Part shown: in pieces, positions 10,242 through 19,411 of the stretch
How the letters are laid out: every line of letters begins with the position of its first letter
Position numbering within the stretch: position 1 is the first letter of the stretch
DNA from: Rhodococcus sp. 105337
GTDB taxonomy: Bacteria; Actinomycetota; Actinomycetes; Mycobacteriales; Mycobacteriaceae
NCBI RefSeq assembly: GCF_012844225.1
Contig: NZ_JABAGQ010000002.1
Coordinates: 372,001-436,000 of the forward strand
DNA: 64,000 nt
Direction of reading: 5' to 3'
The notes under the pieces: generated by a model
The model's database searches: none
What the model saw: only the letters and a program-made list of their open reading frames with translations
What the model was told of the DNA's origin: nothing
Translations under genes and position numbers: made by a program

Positions 10242-11252
10242 ATGAAACTCGCAGTCATCCCCGGTGACGGAATCGGTGTCGAGGTCACAGCCGAGGCGCT
10301 GAAGGTGTTGCGCGCCTTGGTCCCGGACCTCGAGACCACCGAATACGACCTGGGCGCAAAGCGATACAACGCCACCGGTGAACTGCTGCCGGACGCGGAT
10401 CTCGAGGCGATCCGTGAACACGACGCAATCCTGCTCGGCGCCATCGGGGATCCGTCGGTCAAGCCCGGCGTGCTCGAGCGTGGCCTGTTGCTCAACATGC
10501 GGTTCGCTCTCGACCACCACGTGAACCTGCGTCCTTCGCGGCTGCATCCGGGTTCGGTGTCGCCGCTGGCGAAGAACCCCGACATCGACTTCGTGGTCGT
10601 GCGTGAAGGCACCGAGGGCCCGTACACGGGCAACGGCGGAGCGATCCGGGTCGGCACACCGCACGAGATCGCCACCGAGGTGTCGATCAACACCTGGTTC
10701 GGCGCGGAGCGCGTCGTGCGGTACGCGTTCGCGCTGGCGCAGACCCGTCGTAAGCACCTCACGCTCATCCACAAGACCAACGTGCTGTCGAACGCGGGCG
10801 CGATCTGGACCCGCGCGATCGAGACCGTGGGCCGCGAGTACCCCGACGTCGAGACCGCCTACTGCCACATCGACGCGGCGACGATCTACATGGTCGACGA
10901 TCCGTCGCGGTTCGATGTGATCGTCACCGACAATCTGTTCGGCGACATCATCACGGACCTGGCGGGTGCGGTCACCGGCGGTATCGGTTTGGCGGCCAGC
11001 GGCAACATCGACGCCTCCGGCACGAATCCGTCGATGTTCGAACCGGTACACGGCTCGGCTCCCGACATCGCGGGCAAGGGCATCGCGGACCCGACGGCGG
11101 CGATCTTGTCGACTGCGTTGCTGCTGCGTCATCTCGGGCGCGACGAGGATGCCGCCCGCGTGGAGCAGGCCGTGGAAGCGGATCTCGCGTCGCGGGGATC
11201 GGGACCGATCGTCACGACCGAAGTCGGCGACCGTATCGCCGCAGCACTCTGA
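10242..11252 (+). CDS. leuB: 3-isopropylmalate dehydrogenase
   Basis: LeuB oxidatively decarboxylates 3-isopropylmalate with NAD+, the third leucine-specific step. The 336-residue protein begins [15 protein letters not shown] and carries the substrate-binding arginines ([14 protein letters not shown]), the Lys/Tyr region ([12 protein letters not shown]) and the metal-binding aspartates ([13 protein letters not shown]). The ATG at 10242 gives the family length. A GTG at 10227 would add five residues, but it sits directly on the AGGAAG ribosome-binding site, so it is not favoured; the AGGAAG-to-ATG spacing of 14 is rather long. leuC and leuD are 6 kb away rather than adjacent. Confidence 0.94.
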   Translation: MKLAVIPGDGIGVEVTAEALKVLRALVPDLETTEYDLGAKRYNATGELLPDADLEAIREHDAILLGAIGDPSVKPGVLERGLLLNMRFALDHHVNLRPSRLHPGSVSPLAKNPDIDFVVVREGTEGPYTGNGGAIRVGTPHEIATEVSINTWFGAERVVRYAFALAQTRRKHLTLIHKTNVLSNAGAIWTRAIETVGREYPDVETAYCHIDAATIYMVDDPSRFDVIVTDNLFGDIITDLAGAVTGGIGLAASGNIDASGTNPSMFEPVHGSAPDIAGKGIADPTAAILSTALLLRHLGRDEDAARVEQAVEADLASRGSGPIVTTEVGDRIAAAL

Positions 11253-11256
11253 CGCG

Positions 11257-11294
11257 GTGCTGGTTCCGGTTGCCTCGGTAGCCGGAACCAGCAC
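11257..11294. terminator. bidirectional terminator between leuB and the MFS gene
   Basis: A 13-bp perfect stem (11257-11269 with 11282-11294) with a 12-base loop fills the gap between two converging genes. Confidence 0.65.
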
Positions 11295-11299
11295 GCCGG

Positions 11300-12472
11300 T
11301 CAGCTTTTCGGAATCACCGGTGCGGCGGCTGCCGGTGCGACCGCTGCGATCGCGAATGCCGCCGGGAACCCGACCACGGCGATGAGCGCGCCGAACACCG
11401 GCCCCACCGCAGCCGCCGCGACGAATTGCCCGGTGTTCTGGACGCCGAGCGCTCGTCCTCCCCAGTACGGCCCCGCGATCTCCGCAACGGCCGTGAACGC
11501 CAGCCCGTTCGGGGCCGAGGTCAGCACGGAGGCGACGAGCAGGACGACGACCGCTGCCACCGACCCGGACAGGGATGTCGCGGCCAGTGCGACCATCGCC
11601 AGGACCACCGATACGGCGACGAGTCGCATCGGACCCAGTCTGCTGCCCACCCGGTCGGACCAGCTCCCGGCGGCGACACGGCCGAGAGCGGCAAGGATCT
11701 GGGCCACCGTGATCAGCAGACCGGCACCGGTTTCGTCCCATGCTCGATCGGTGATCAGCCACACGAGTGAATAGGTCCACACGACGTACTGCGGCACCAC
11801 CAGCAGGATCGAAGCCGCGTGGATGCGCGCGAGAGTCCACGAACTCCGGTACGGATTCGCGAGCATTCCCGTGCGTTGCGCCTCCGCTCGGTCGGGCCGG
11901 GGCGGGTCCAGGATCCCGAGCACGCATGCGAGTGCCGCGATTCCGCAGGCGAGGGCCGGAAAGGCCAGTGCCCAGGCAACGCCGTGGTGCGCCGCGACAG
12001 GGGGAATGACGAGTGCTCCCGCTGCGACGCCGAGCGGCACCGACATCTGACGGATTCCCATTGCCAGTCCGCGTTGGCGGGGCGCGAACCACCCGACGAC
12101 GACGCGCCCGCTCGCGGCGTTCGCGCTGACGGCGCCGGCGCCGGCGAGCACGAGCAGTATGCCCAGCGCGGGAATCGAGGTGGTGAGCGTAGCTGCGGCC
12201 GTTGCCGCCGACGCGAGTCCCAGTCCGGCCGTCAACGCGAACCGCTCGCCGAATCGATCCGAGATCGCGCCCCACATCACGAGAGTGAAGACGCCGCCGA
12301 ACAGTGGTGCGCCCGCAAGGGTTCCGGCCTGCGCGAGCGACAGCCCCGCCTCGGTATGGAGCGAGGGGATGAGGAACGCCACTCCGTTGACGATCGTGGC
12401 TTGCGCCGCCTGTGCCAGCACGCCGACGGCCAGGATGAGCCAGCGCCGTGCCCCGATTTCTCCCGCGTCCAT
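11300..12472 (-). CDS. MFS transporter
   Basis: The 390-residue protein has about 12 hydrophobic segments. The loop between helices 2 and 3 carries an MFS-type motif A variant (GAISDRFGERFAL), and another conserved loop lies in the second half (GSWSDRVGSRLGP). It starts MDAGEIGARRW and has no signal peptide. Its substrate is unknown. An MFS gene occupies the same place in M. tuberculosis (Rv2994) beside leuB and the FAH gene. Upstream of the start an imperfect palindrome, TATCTAGGATA (12484-12494), may be an operator. Confidence 0.85.
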   Translation of the reverse strand: MDAGEIGARRWLILAVGVLAQAAQATIVNGVAFLIPSLHTEAGLSLAQAGTLAGAPLFGGVFTLVMWGAISDRFGERFALTAGLGLASAATAAATLTTSIPALGILLVLAGAGAVSANAASGRVVVGWFAPRQRGLAMGIRQMSVPLGVAAGALVIPPVAAHHGVAWALAFPALACGIAALACVLGILDPPRPDRAEAQRTGMLANPYRSSWTLARIHAASILLVVPQYVVWTYSLVWLITDRAWDETGAGLLITVAQILAALGRVAAGSWSDRVGSRLGPMRLVAVSVVLAMVALAATSLSGSVAAVVVLLVASVLTSAPNGLAFTAVAEIAGPYWGGRALGVQNTGQFVAAAAVGPVFGALIAVVGFPAAFAIAAVAPAAAAPVIPKS

Positions 12473-12573
12473 CGTTTCCCACTATCTAGGATAATGATCC
12501 CGTATCTTGAAATTGTGGGCTCACTTTATACGGCGGCCGACGCCGCGTCGATCGGAGGTGGCGACCGCCCCGT

Positions 12574-12579
12574 TAGACT
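12574..12579 (+). promoter_or_regulatory. -10 box of a leaderless FAH-family gene
   Basis: TAGACT ends six bases before the ATG at 12586, which places the transcription start at or next to the start codon. No clear -35 hexamer is seen. Confidence 0.5.
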
Positions 12580-12585
12580 TCCCGC

Positions 12586-13362
12586 ATGCGCCTTGGTCGA
12601 ATTGCCAGTCCGGACGGTGTCGCTTTCGTCAGCATCGAGGGGGAGGGCGAGTCCGCGACCGCGAAGGAGATCGCCGAGCACCCCTTCGGTACACCCACCT
12701 TCACCGGGCGTAGCTGGCCGCTCGCCGATGTCCGGTTGCTCGCTCCCATCCTCGCCAGCAAGGTGATTGCCGTCGGCCGCAATTACGCTGCGCACGCCGC
12801 GGAATCGGGGAACGAGGTCCCCGAGGAGCCGGTGATCTTCCTCAAGCCGAACACCTCGATCGTCGGGCCGGGTGCCCCGATCGTCATTCCTCGCAATGCT
12901 TCTGTCGTGCACCACGAGGCCGAGCTGGCCGTCGTGATCGGCAGGCCGTGCAAGGACGTACCGGCAGCGAAGGCGCGTGAGGCGATCCTCGGATACACCG
13001 TCGCGAACGACGTCTCGGCCCGCGACCACCAGGCGGCCGACGGACAGTGGACGCGAGCCAAGGGGCACGACACGTTCTGCCCGCTGGGGCCGTGGATCGA
13101 GACCGACCTCGACCCCTCGGATCTCGAGATCACGGCGGAGGTCGACGGGCAGCAGCGTCAGCGGAGCCGGACTTCTCTGATGGTCCACGACATTCCGAAG
13201 CTCATCGAATGGGTGTCGGCGGTCATGACCCTGCTTCCGGGCGACGTCATTCTCACCGGCACCCCCGAGGGCGTCGGACCGATCGTCCCGGGCGACACCG
13301 TTTCCGTCACCGTCGAGAAGATCGGAACACTGACCAATCCGGTCGTCGCCAAGGGTGCCTGA
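12586..13362 (+). CDS. fumarylacetoacetate hydrolase (FAH) family protein
   Basis: This 258-residue cytosolic protein has the FAH fold. A short N-terminal domain precedes the catalytic core, which starts at VIAVGRNYAAHAAE. Metal and catalytic residues lie in VVHHEAELAVVIG (Glu pair), GYTVANDVSARDHQ (Asp) and GTPEGVGPIVPGD. Members act as acylpyruvate hydrolases, oxaloacetate decarboxylases or 2-hydroxyhepta-2,4-diene-dioate isomerases, and sequence alone does not choose between them. The gene sits just upstream of gltX (82 bp gap), the same pairing as in mycobacteria (Rv2993c-Rv2992c). Confidence 0.85.
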   Translation: MRLGRIASPDGVAFVSIEGEGESATAKEIAEHPFGTPTFTGRSWPLADVRLLAPILASKVIAVGRNYAAHAAESGNEVPEEPVIFLKPNTSIVGPGAPIVIPRNASVVHHEAELAVVIGRPCKDVPAAKAREAILGYTVANDVSARDHQAADGQWTRAKGHDTFCPLGPWIETDLDPSDLEITAEVDGQQRQRSRTSLMVHDIPKLIEWVSAVMTLLPGDVILTGTPEGVGPIVPGDTVSVTVEKIGTLTNPVVAKGA

Positions 13363-13444
13363 CCGGGCGGTCTCCGCTTCCCGGGCGGCGGTCAGGGGAT
13401 AGCCTGGGAGGGTCTCCCCGTCGATCCTCAACCCTGAGCGAGTC

Positions 13445-14917
13445 ATGACCAGCAGCGAAGTACGTGTCCGTTTCTGTCCGTCCCCGACCGGAACCCCGCA
13501 CGTGGGTCTCGTGCGTACCGCCCTGTTCAACTGGGCCTTCGCGCGTCACCACGGCGGCACGTTCGTGTTCCGCATCGAAGACACCGACGCTGCCCGGGAC
13601 AGCGAGGAGTCGTACCAGGCGATCCTCGACGCGTTGCGCTGGCTGGGCCTCGAATGGGACGAGGGCCCGGAGGTGGGCGGACCGTACAAGCCGTACCGCC
13701 AGTCGGAGCGTCGTGGACTCCACATCGGAGTCGTGGAGAAACTGCTCGAGGCCGGCGAGGCCTACGAGTCGTTCTCGACCGCGGAGGAAGTCGAGGAGCG
13801 CCACAAGGCGGCGGGACGCGACCCCAAGCTCGGCTACGACAATTACGACCGTGACCTGACACCCGAGCAGCGGCAGGCTTTCCTCGACGAGGGACGCAAG
13901 GCCGTCGTGCGGCTGCGGATGCCCGACGAGGACCTCACATGGCACGATCTCGTCCGCGGTGAGACGACGTTCAAGGCAGGTAGCGTTCCCGATTTCGCGC
14001 TCACCCGAGGTAACGGCATCCCGCTGTACACGCTCGTCAATCCCGTGGACGACGCGCTCATGAAGATCACCCACGTTCTGCGCGGCGAGGACCTGTTGTC
14101 GTCCACGCCTCGTCAGCTCGCCCTGTACGCCGCGCTGCAGCGCATCGGGGTAGCCGACTTCACGCCCGAGTTCGGGCACCTTCCGTTCGTCATGGGCCAG
14201 GGAAACAAGAAGCTCTCCAAGCGCGATCCCGAGTCCAACCTCTTCCTCCATCGCGACCGCGGTTTCATCCCGGAGGGATTGCTGAACTACCTCGCGCTGC
14301 TCGGCTGGGGACTGGCCGACGACCGCGACATCTTCTCTCTCGACGAGATGGTCGCGGCCTTCGATATCGGCAAGGTCAATTCGAACCCGGCGCGGTTCGA
14401 CCAGAAGAAGGCCGACGCGATCAATGCCGAGCACATCCGGATGCTCGAGCCGGCGGACTTCTCGAACCGTCTGAAGTCGTTCCTCGTCGAGCACGGTCAT
14501 CTCGCGGCCGACGTGGACGACACGGTGTTCAGGAAGGCCGCCGATCTCGTCCAGACGCGCATCGTGGTGCTCTCCGACGCGTGGGATCTGCTGAAGTTCC
14601 TCTTCGTCGACGAATCGGACTTCGTTCTGGACGAGGCGGCTGCCGCGAAGAACCTCAAGGAGGAGGCGGCACCGGTCCTCGACGCCGCGCTCACCGCGTT
14701 GGACGGTCTGGGCGACTGGTCCACCGAGGCGATCGAGGAGGCCCTCAAAACGGCCCTCATCGACGATCTCGGACTCAAGCCGCGCAAGGCGTTCGCGCCC
14801 GTGCGGGTGGCCGTCACGGGCTCGCACATCAGCCCGCCGCTCTACGAGTCGATGGAGTTGCTCGGACGCGAGCGCACCCTGGACCGCATGCGCGCGGCTC
14901 GGGCTGTCGTCGGCTGA
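13445..14917 (+). CDS. gltX: glutamyl-tRNA synthetase
   Basis: GltX charges tRNA-Glu, and in most actinobacteria also mischarges tRNA-Gln for GatCAB. The 490-residue class I synthetase shows the HIGH-type motif [10 protein letters not shown] at the N-terminus and the KMSKS-type motif KKLSKRD at about residue 257. It ends in the alpha-helical anticodon-binding domain. A tRNA-Gln and two tRNA-Glu genes lie just downstream, so the enzyme and its substrates are grouped here. Confidence 0.96.
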   Translation: MTSSEVRVRFCPSPTGTPHVGLVRTALFNWAFARHHGGTFVFRIEDTDAARDSEESYQAILDALRWLGLEWDEGPEVGGPYKPYRQSERRGLHIGVVEKLLEAGEAYESFSTAEEVEERHKAAGRDPKLGYDNYDRDLTPEQRQAFLDEGRKAVVRLRMPDEDLTWHDLVRGETTFKAGSVPDFALTRGNGIPLYTLVNPVDDALMKITHVLRGEDLLSSTPRQLALYAALQRIGVADFTPEFGHLPFVMGQGNKKLSKRDPESNLFLHRDRGFIPEGLLNYLALLGWGLADDRDIFSLDEMVAAFDIGKVNSNPARFDQKKADAINAEHIRMLEPADFSNRLKSFLVEHGHLAADVDDTVFRKAADLVQTRIVVLSDAWDLLKFLFVDESDFVLDEAAAAKNLKEEAAPVLDAALTALDGLGDWSTEAIEEALKTALIDDLGLKPRKAFAPVRVAVTGSHISPPLYESMELLGRERTLDRMRAARAVVG

Positions 14918-14950
14918 TCGGCGCCACCACCGATCGGCCGGCACTGACGG

Positions 14951-14980
14951 GCGCCCCCGTAGCTTCCGCTACGGGGGCGC
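14951..14980 (+). terminator. terminator of gltX
   Basis: A 13-bp perfect stem (14951-14963 with 14968-14980) with tetraloop TTCC starts 33 bases after the gltX stop codon. Confidence 0.7.
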
Positions 14981-15020
14981 TTCCGGTTCGAGGCCGATTT
15001 ACCTACTTTGACCAGGCGAT

Positions 15021-15051
15021 TTGTAGTTGTGCACGGTGATGGTGCTAATCT
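15021..15051 (+). promoter_or_regulatory. possible promoter of tRNA-Gln
   Basis: TTGTAG (15021-15026) and TAATCT (15046-15051) are 19 bases apart, about 60 bases before the mature tRNA. The -10 box is good and the -35 box is weak. Confidence 0.4.
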
Positions 15052-15110
15052 TTCTCTCGGTTCGGGAACGGAGGCCGGAGCGCAGTGCGCAGGCCGAAGG
15101 GACAGTCCAT

Positions 15111-15182
15111 TGGGGTATGGTGTAATTGGCAACACAGCTGATTCTGGTTCAGCCATTCTAGGTTCGAGTCCTGGTACCCCAG
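15111..15182 (+). tRNA. tRNA-Gln (anticodon CTG)
   Basis: The 72-base cloverleaf has acceptor arms TGGGGTA (15111-15117) and TACCCCA (15175-15181) and discriminator G. The T-arm reads GGTTCGAGTCC. The anticodon loop TTCTGGT gives CTG, reading CAG codons. CCA is not encoded. Confidence 0.93.
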
Positions 15183-15269
15183 CTGCGATGTGGTGGTTTG
15201 CCCGCCACGTCTCGGCCAGCTAAGCTGGCTGAGCTTCCCCCGGGAAGCGTAACGAGAAGAAGTTCTCAG

Positions 15270-15342
15270 GCCCCCGTCGTCTAGCGGCCTAGGACGCCGC
15301 CCTCTCACGGCGGTAGCGTGGGTTCGAATCCCATCGGGGGTA
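15270..15342 (+). tRNA. tRNA-Glu (anticodon CTC), copy 1
   Basis: The 73-base tRNA has acceptor arms GCCCCCG and CGGGGGT (one G-U pair at the end), T-arm GGTTCGAATCC, and anticodon CTC in the loop CTCTCAC. The genome continues CCA (15343-15345), so the 3' CCA is encoded here. The body is identical to the copy at 15431. Confidence 0.93.
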
Positions 15343-15430
15343 CCATGAACGGCCCATCGATCTCCGGATCGGTGGGTGTTCTTCTCTGAAAGCAGGCATG
15401 CCTTCCGGGGTGTGTCGAAGGAAAGTCCAG

Positions 15431-15503
15431 GCCCCCGTCGTCTAGCGGCCTAGGACGCCGCCCTCTCACGGCGGTAGCGTGGGTTCGAATCCCATCGGGG
15501 GTA
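15431..15503 (+). tRNA. tRNA-Glu (anticodon CTC), copy 2
   Basis: All 73 bases are identical to the copy at 15270-15342, but the 3' flank is CAGG, so CCA is not encoded. The 88 bases between the copies share no obvious similarity except a short AGG just before each tRNA. A T-rich terminator follows directly, suggesting that this is the last gene of the tRNA transcript. Confidence 0.93.
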
Positions 15504-15511
15504 CAGGAAGA

Positions 15512-15544
15512 AGACCCTCCGAGCATCGCTCGGAGGGTCTTTTT
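15512..15544 (+). terminator. intrinsic terminator of the tRNA-Glu transcript
   Basis: A 13-bp perfect stem (15512-15524 with 15528-15540) with a three-base loop runs into TTTTT (15540-15544). It is the most canonical intrinsic terminator of the window together with the ilvB attenuator. Confidence 0.85.
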
Positions 15545-15559
15545 CGTGCCGGGACCGTC

Positions 15560-15733
15560 TCATACGCTCTTGCGCCGGAACTCGCGGTGATGGTCCGCAG
15601 TCGCCTTCGGTCCGCGAGCCTTGGATTGAGCGTCGAGGTGCGCGGTGCCGTGCCCGTCGCGCTGATTCTTGTTCTTGCGCTCGAGCGCGTCACGGAATTC
15701 CTGTTTGAGGCGTTCCTTCTCCGGGTCGGTCAT
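15560..15733 (-). CDS. small basic protein, DUF5302-like
   Basis: A 57-codon ORF reads MTDPEKERLKQEFRDALERK at its start and ends REFRRKSV. The first half is a charged amphipathic helix and the second half a basic, Gly/Ala-rich tail finishing in FRRKS. Both resemble the actinobacterial DUF5302 family of about 60 residues, whose function is unknown. AAGGAAGGGG stands six bases before the ATG, a strong ribosome-binding site. The frame carries the high-GC codon bias of its neighbours. The stop codon lies just past the tRNA-Glu terminator on the opposite strand. Confidence 0.75.
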   Translation of the reverse strand: MTDPEKERLKQEFRDALERKNKNQRDGHGTAHLDAQSKARGPKATADHHREFRRKSV

Positions 15734-15815
15734 GGTGTCCCCTTCCTTCGCCGATGCCCTCGAAATGTAGCGCCGGGGGAACGGCGCTGTCGCCCCATTT
15801 ATCGGGGGCCGAGGT

Positions 15816-16328
15816 TCAGCGTGCGAGCGAGGAGAGGTACGCAGCTGTGGTCCCGCCGATCTCCATCGCGGGCAGACCCAGCTTGCGGTGATCCCAGGAT
15901 CGGACCCGCCCGGGCACGACGCGCACGGCGACCCGCTTGGCCATCATCTGCTCCACTGCGGGCCGCGCCTCCTCGGTGTAGGGAGCGGTGTACCGATTCC
16001 ACACGTCGCGGCAGACGGCGAACACGGTGTCGTGGTCGTCGGTGATCTCGGCGTGGCCCTCGAGTGCGACGCCCCGCAACTGGTCGTACGTGTCGCCCGC
16101 CTCGACCAGTGCGGTGACGCGGTTGTCGCGCCGGAGATTGACGACCTTCTGGGACTTCGCCTTCGTCTCGAACCAGATCTCGCCGTCCAGTACCGCGTAC
16201 CACATCGCGACGAGGTGGGGCATGCCCGTGGGACCGAGCGATGCGAGGGTCGCCACACGGCTGTGGTGGAGAAAATCGGAGATTTCCGAGTCGGTCATAG
16301 CGATTTCGGCGCGACGGTTGGTTCCCAT
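15816..16328 (-). CDS. PPOX-fold (pyridoxamine phosphate oxidase-like) protein, possibly F420- or FMN-dependent
   Basis: The 170-residue protein has the split beta-barrel flavin-binding fold: FLHHSRVATLASLGPTG near the N-terminus, then MPHLVAMWYAVLDGEIWFET and the NLRRDNRVTALVEAGD segment. Such proteins bind FMN, F420 or heme. The F420-type reading is supported only by general resemblance to actinobacterial F420-dependent family members and by the F420 gene fbiD 8 kb away. An equivalent (Rv2991) lies next to gltX in M. tuberculosis. The ATG at 16328 is used; a second ATG at 16298 (MTDSEIS) is possible, and neither has a strong ribosome-binding site. Confidence 0.75.
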   Translation of the reverse strand: MGTNRRAEIAMTDSEISDFLHHSRVATLASLGPTGMPHLVAMWYAVLDGEIWFETKAKSQKVVNLRRDNRVTALVEAGDTYDQLRGVALEGHAEITDDHDTVFAVCRDVWNRYTAPYTEEARPAVEQMMAKRVAVRVVPGRVRSWDHRKLGLPAMEIGGTTAAYLSSLAR

Positions 16329-16372
16329 GACGAGAACTGTGACATACCACGCACATCCGCCACCAGGGGTCG

Positions 16373-17074
16373 TCAGAGTCTTTTCTGCAACGCCTCGGCG
16401 GCGGCGAGAAGGTCTGCGGCCCACCGGGCACCCGGCCGGCGTCCCATGCGGTCGATCGGTCCGGACACCGAGACCGCCGCGACGACAGCACCGCCACCGT
16501 CCCGGACGGGTGCGGCCACGGACGCAACGCCGGGTTCGCGTTCGGCCGCGCTCTGCGCCCATCCGCGACGGCGGACTTCGGTGAGGACGCGTTCCCCGAA
16601 CGCGGCGTCGGGCAGGATCGCGCGCTGTACGGCCGTATCGGCCCACGCGAGCAGAACTTTGGCGCCTGATCCGGCGGTCATCGGCAGACGCGAACCGACA
16701 AGGACTGTGTCGCGCAGTCCCGTCGGCGGCTCGAGTGCTGCGACGCACACCCGGTGGGTGCCTTCGCGACGGTACAACTGCACGCTCTCGCCGGTGATTT
16801 CGCGCAACCGGGGCAGGACGAGGGAGGCGGCCTCGGCGAGCGAGTCGCCGGCGCCGGTGGAGAGTTCGGCCAGACCCGGGCCCGGACGCCACTGACCGTC
16901 ACCGTCGCGCATGAGGAGGCGGTGTACTTCGAGACCGACTGCGAGACGGTGCGCGGTGGCCCGCGGCAAACCTGTGCGGGTGCACAACTCGTTGAGATTG
17001 CACGGTTGTTCGGCCACCGCGTGTAGGACAGTCATCGCTTTGTCCAACACTCCGATCCCGCTATGCTGTCTCAT
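16373..17074 (-). CDS. ndgR: IclR-family regulator of leucine biosynthesis (NdgR/LtbR type)
   Basis: The 233-residue regulator has an N-terminal winged helix-turn-helix (GVLDKAMTVLHAVAEQPCNLNELCTRTGLPRATAHRL split across residues 7-43) and a C-terminal IclR effector domain (EPGVASVAAPVRDGGGAVVAAVSVSGP). It is divergent to leuC with 127 bp between start codons. In that position NdgR of Streptomyces and LtbR of Corynebacterium control leuCD and other amino acid genes. I infer the same role here, binding the shared intergenic region; the effector is not evident. The ATG at 17074 (MRQHSGIGVLDK) fits family N-termini; an in-frame ATG at 17116 would add 14 Arg-rich residues. Confidence 0.85.
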   Translation of the reverse strand: MRQHSGIGVLDKAMTVLHAVAEQPCNLNELCTRTGLPRATAHRLAVGLEVHRLLMRDGDGQWRPGPGLAELSTGAGDSLAEAASLVLPRLREITGESVQLYRREGTHRVCVAALEPPTGLRDTVLVGSRLPMTAGSGAKVLLAWADTAVQRAILPDAAFGERVLTEVRRRGWAQSAAEREPGVASVAAPVRDGGGAVVAAVSVSGPIDRMGRRPGARWAADLLAAAEALQKRL

Positions 17075-17118
17075 AGGTCGATACCTCCGTCTCGCATGCT
17101 GGGAAGCATAACGCATGC
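17061..17118. promoter_or_regulatory. candidate operators between the IclR gene and leuC
   Basis: CTATG-N6-CATAG (17061-17076) spans the IclR start codon. CGCATGC occurs twice, at 17093-17099 and 17112-17118, 19 bases apart. ATGCT-N4-AGCAT (17096-17109) overlaps the first copy. The two-turn spacing is what a dimer-of-dimers regulator such as IclR proteins could use. No binding site has been demonstrated; this is inferred from symmetry and position. Confidence 0.45.
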
Positions 17119-17201
17119 GGAACGAGGCGGGGACGACACCATACGCGGGCCGGACAGCCCTGAATCGGTCTCGCGTTCGTCACGTACGACAGGTGGAGAA
17201 G

Positions 17202-18620
17202 ATGGCTGGAAAGACTCTGGCGGAGAAAGTGTGGGATCAGCACGTCATCGTGCGTGGTGGAGGAGAAGGTTCGGCGCGAGAGCCGGATCTGATCTACATC
17301 GACCTGCACCTCGTGCACGAGGTGACGAGTCCGCAGGCCTTCGACGGCCTGCGGCTGGCGGGGCGTTCGCTGCGCCGTCCCGATCTCACCATTGCGACCG
17401 AGGACCACAACGTTCCGACGATCGACATCGACAAGCCGATCGCCGATCCCATCTCGCGCACGCAGGTCGAGACGCTGCGTCGCAACTGCGAGGAGTTCGG
17501 CGTCCGGCTGCATCCGATGGGAGACCTCGACCAGGGCATCGTCCATGTGGTCGGGCCCCAGCTCGGACTCACCCAGCCCGGCATGACGGTGGTGTGCGGC
17601 GACAGCCACACCTCCACCCACGGGGCATTCGGTGCGCTCGCAATGGGTATCGGCACCAGCGAGGTCGAGCACGTCATGGCGACGCAGTCGCTGTCGCTGC
17701 GGCCTTTCAAGACCATGGCGATCACCGTCGACGGCGAACTGCAGCCCGGCGTCACCTCCAAAGACCTCATTCTCGCGATCATCGCCGAGATCGGTACCGG
17801 CGGTGGGCAGGGTTACGTCCTGGAATACCGCGGCGAGGCGATCCGCAAGCTGTCCATGGAATCGCGGATGACGATCTGCAACATGTCGATCGAGGCAGGC
17901 GCGCGCGCCGGCATGATCGCTCCCGACGCCACCACCTACGAGTTCATCAAGGGTCGTCCGCACGCGCCGAAGGGCGCGGATTGGGACGCGGCCGTGGAAG
18001 CGTGGGAACAGCTGAAGACCGACGACGACGCGGTTTTCGACGCAGAGGTCCGCATCGACGGCAGTGCGCTCACCCCGTTCGTGACGTGGGGAACCAACCC
18101 GGGCCAGGGTGCACCGCTCGGCTCCACGGTGCCGGTGCCCGAGGAGATCGCGGAGGAGACCGCACGGTCTGCTGCCGAGAAGGCCCTTCGGTACATGGAC
18201 CTCGAACCCGGTATGCCGCTGCGCGACATCAAGATCGACACCGTGTTCGTCGGTTCCTGCACCAACGGACGGATCGAGGATCTGCGCGCCGTCGCCGAAG
18301 TGCTCGACGGACGAAAAGTCGCCGACGGTGTGCGAATGCTGGTCGTGCCCGGTTCGATGCGTGTTCGTGTCCAGGCGGAGGAAGAAGGTCTCGGTGAGAT
18401 CTTCACGGCCGCAGGGGCGGAATGGCGTCAGGCCGGCTGCTCGATGTGCCTGGGCATGAACCCGGATCAGCTTGCGCCGGGTGAGCGGTCGGCATCCACG
18501 TCGAACCGTAACTTCGAGGGGCGTCAGGGCAAGGGCAGTCGCACGCACCTCGTCTCCCCGGCAGTCGCGGCCGCAACAGCGGTGCGCGGCACCCTCTCCG
18601 CGCCGGCGGATCTGGACTAG
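17202..18620 (+). CDS. leuC: 3-isopropylmalate dehydratase large subunit
   Basis: LeuC with LeuD isomerises 2- to 3-isopropylmalate using a [4Fe-4S] cluster of the aconitase type. The 472-residue protein carries the cluster cysteines in [10 protein letters not shown] and [10 protein letters not shown], the [13 protein letters not shown] signature, and substrate-binding segments normal for the family. The ATG at 17202 ([15 protein letters not shown]) follows AGGTGGAG at good spacing; in-frame upstream codons back to 17115 lie in the regulatory region. leuD follows by 25 bases, so the two subunits are co-transcribed. Confidence 0.96.
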   Translation: MAGKTLAEKVWDQHVIVRGGGEGSAREPDLIYIDLHLVHEVTSPQAFDGLRLAGRSLRRPDLTIATEDHNVPTIDIDKPIADPISRTQVETLRRNCEEFGVRLHPMGDLDQGIVHVVGPQLGLTQPGMTVVCGDSHTSTHGAFGALAMGIGTSEVEHVMATQSLSLRPFKTMAITVDGELQPGVTSKDLILAIIAEIGTGGGQGYVLEYRGEAIRKLSMESRMTICNMSIEAGARAGMIAPDATTYEFIKGRPHAPKGADWDAAVEAWEQLKTDDDAVFDAEVRIDGSALTPFVTWGTNPGQGAPLGSTVPVPEEIAEETARSAAEKALRYMDLEPGMPLRDIKIDTVFVGSCTNGRIEDLRAVAEVLDGRKVADGVRMLVVPGSMRVRVQAEEEGLGEIFTAAGAEWRQAGCSMCLGMNPDQLAPGERSASTSNRNFEGRQGKGSRTHLVSPAVAAATAVRGTLSAPADLD

Positions 18621-18645
18621 AGCACAGGACCGAGGAGATATTTCG

Positions 18646-19242
18646 ATGGAAGCCTTCACTACTCACAAGGGCATCGGCGTTCCCCTGCGCCGGTCCAACG
18701 TCGACACCGACCAGATCATCCCGGCGGTGTATCTGAAACGCGTCACCCGCACCGGATTCGAAGACGGACTGTTCGCCGCGTGGCGTAACGATCCGGCATT
18801 CGTTCTCAACACCCCGCCGTTCGACCGTGGCAGCGTTCTCGTCGCCGGTCCGGATTTCGGCACCGGTTCCTCGCGTGAACACGCGGTGTGGGCCTTGTCC
18901 GATTACGGATTCCGGGTTGTGATTTCGTCCCGCTTCGCCGACATCTTCCGCGGCAATGCCGGAAAGGCCGGACTTCTGGCCGCTCAGGTCGAGCAGGACG
19001 ACGTCGAATTGCTCTGGAAACTCATCGAACAGCAGCCCGGGCTCGAACTCGATGTGAATTTGGAAACTCGGACAGTGACCGCCGGAACGACCGTGGTGCC
19101 GTTCGTTATTGACGACTACACACGGTGGCGTCTGCTGGAGGGTCTCGACGACATCGGGTTGACGTTGCGCCAGGTAGAAGCCATTTCCGAGTACGAAAAG
19201 TCAAGGCCTTCTTGGAAACCACGGACTCTTCCGGCCCCGTGA
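18646..19242 (+). CDS. leuD: 3-isopropylmalate dehydratase small subunit
   Basis: LeuD is the swivelling domain of isopropylmalate isomerase. It has 198 residues, with [16 protein letters not shown] near the N-terminus and [17 protein letters not shown], the conserved Ser/Arg/Glu segment that contacts substrate. The ATG at 18646 has GAGGAG eight bases upstream. It ends with a short Pro/Trp-rich tail ([13 protein letters not shown]). Confidence 0.96.
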   Translation: MEAFTTHKGIGVPLRRSNVDTDQIIPAVYLKRVTRTGFEDGLFAAWRNDPAFVLNTPPFDRGSVLVAGPDFGTGSSREHAVWALSDYGFRVVISSRFADIFRGNAGKAGLLAAQVEQDDVELLWKLIEQQPGLELDVNLETRTVTAGTTVVPFVIDDYTRWRLLEGLDDIGLTLRQVEAISEYEKSRPSWKPRTLPAP

Positions 19243-19263
19243 TCCGAGCCTGAAAAGGCCCCT

Positions 19264-19303
19264 GCAGGTCTCGGTTCGACCCCTCGGTCGAGCCGGGACC
19301 TGC
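19264..19303 (+). terminator. terminator of leuCD
   Basis: GCAGGTC (19264-19270) and CGGTTCGACC (19272-19281) pair with GGTCGAGCCG (19286-19295) and GACCTGC (19297-19303). There is one G-U pair and one mismatch. The next bases are GACTTATTTG. Confidence 0.6.
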
Positions 19304-19310
19304 GACTTAT

Positions 19311-19340
19311 TTGCATGAGAATCCGCGTGGCACATAGACT
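19311..19340 (+). promoter_or_regulatory. hup promoter
   Basis: TTGCAT (19311-19316) and TAGACT (19335-19340) are separated by 18 bases. Transcription would start near 19347, leaving a leader of about 65 bases before the ATG. Confidence 0.6.
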
Positions 19341-19411
19341 CTAGTCCGTTTGCGGGTCTACCGTGGACTGGAGTCGGTCTGACGGTGGACCGTAGATGTG
19401 CGGAGGAAATC

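Noticed and set aside
15305-15693. Minus-strand ORFs covering the tRNA-Glu genes (products ending MGFEPTLPP)
   Set aside because: The conserved-looking peptide comes from reading the tRNA gene backwards; the tRNAs explain the sequence.
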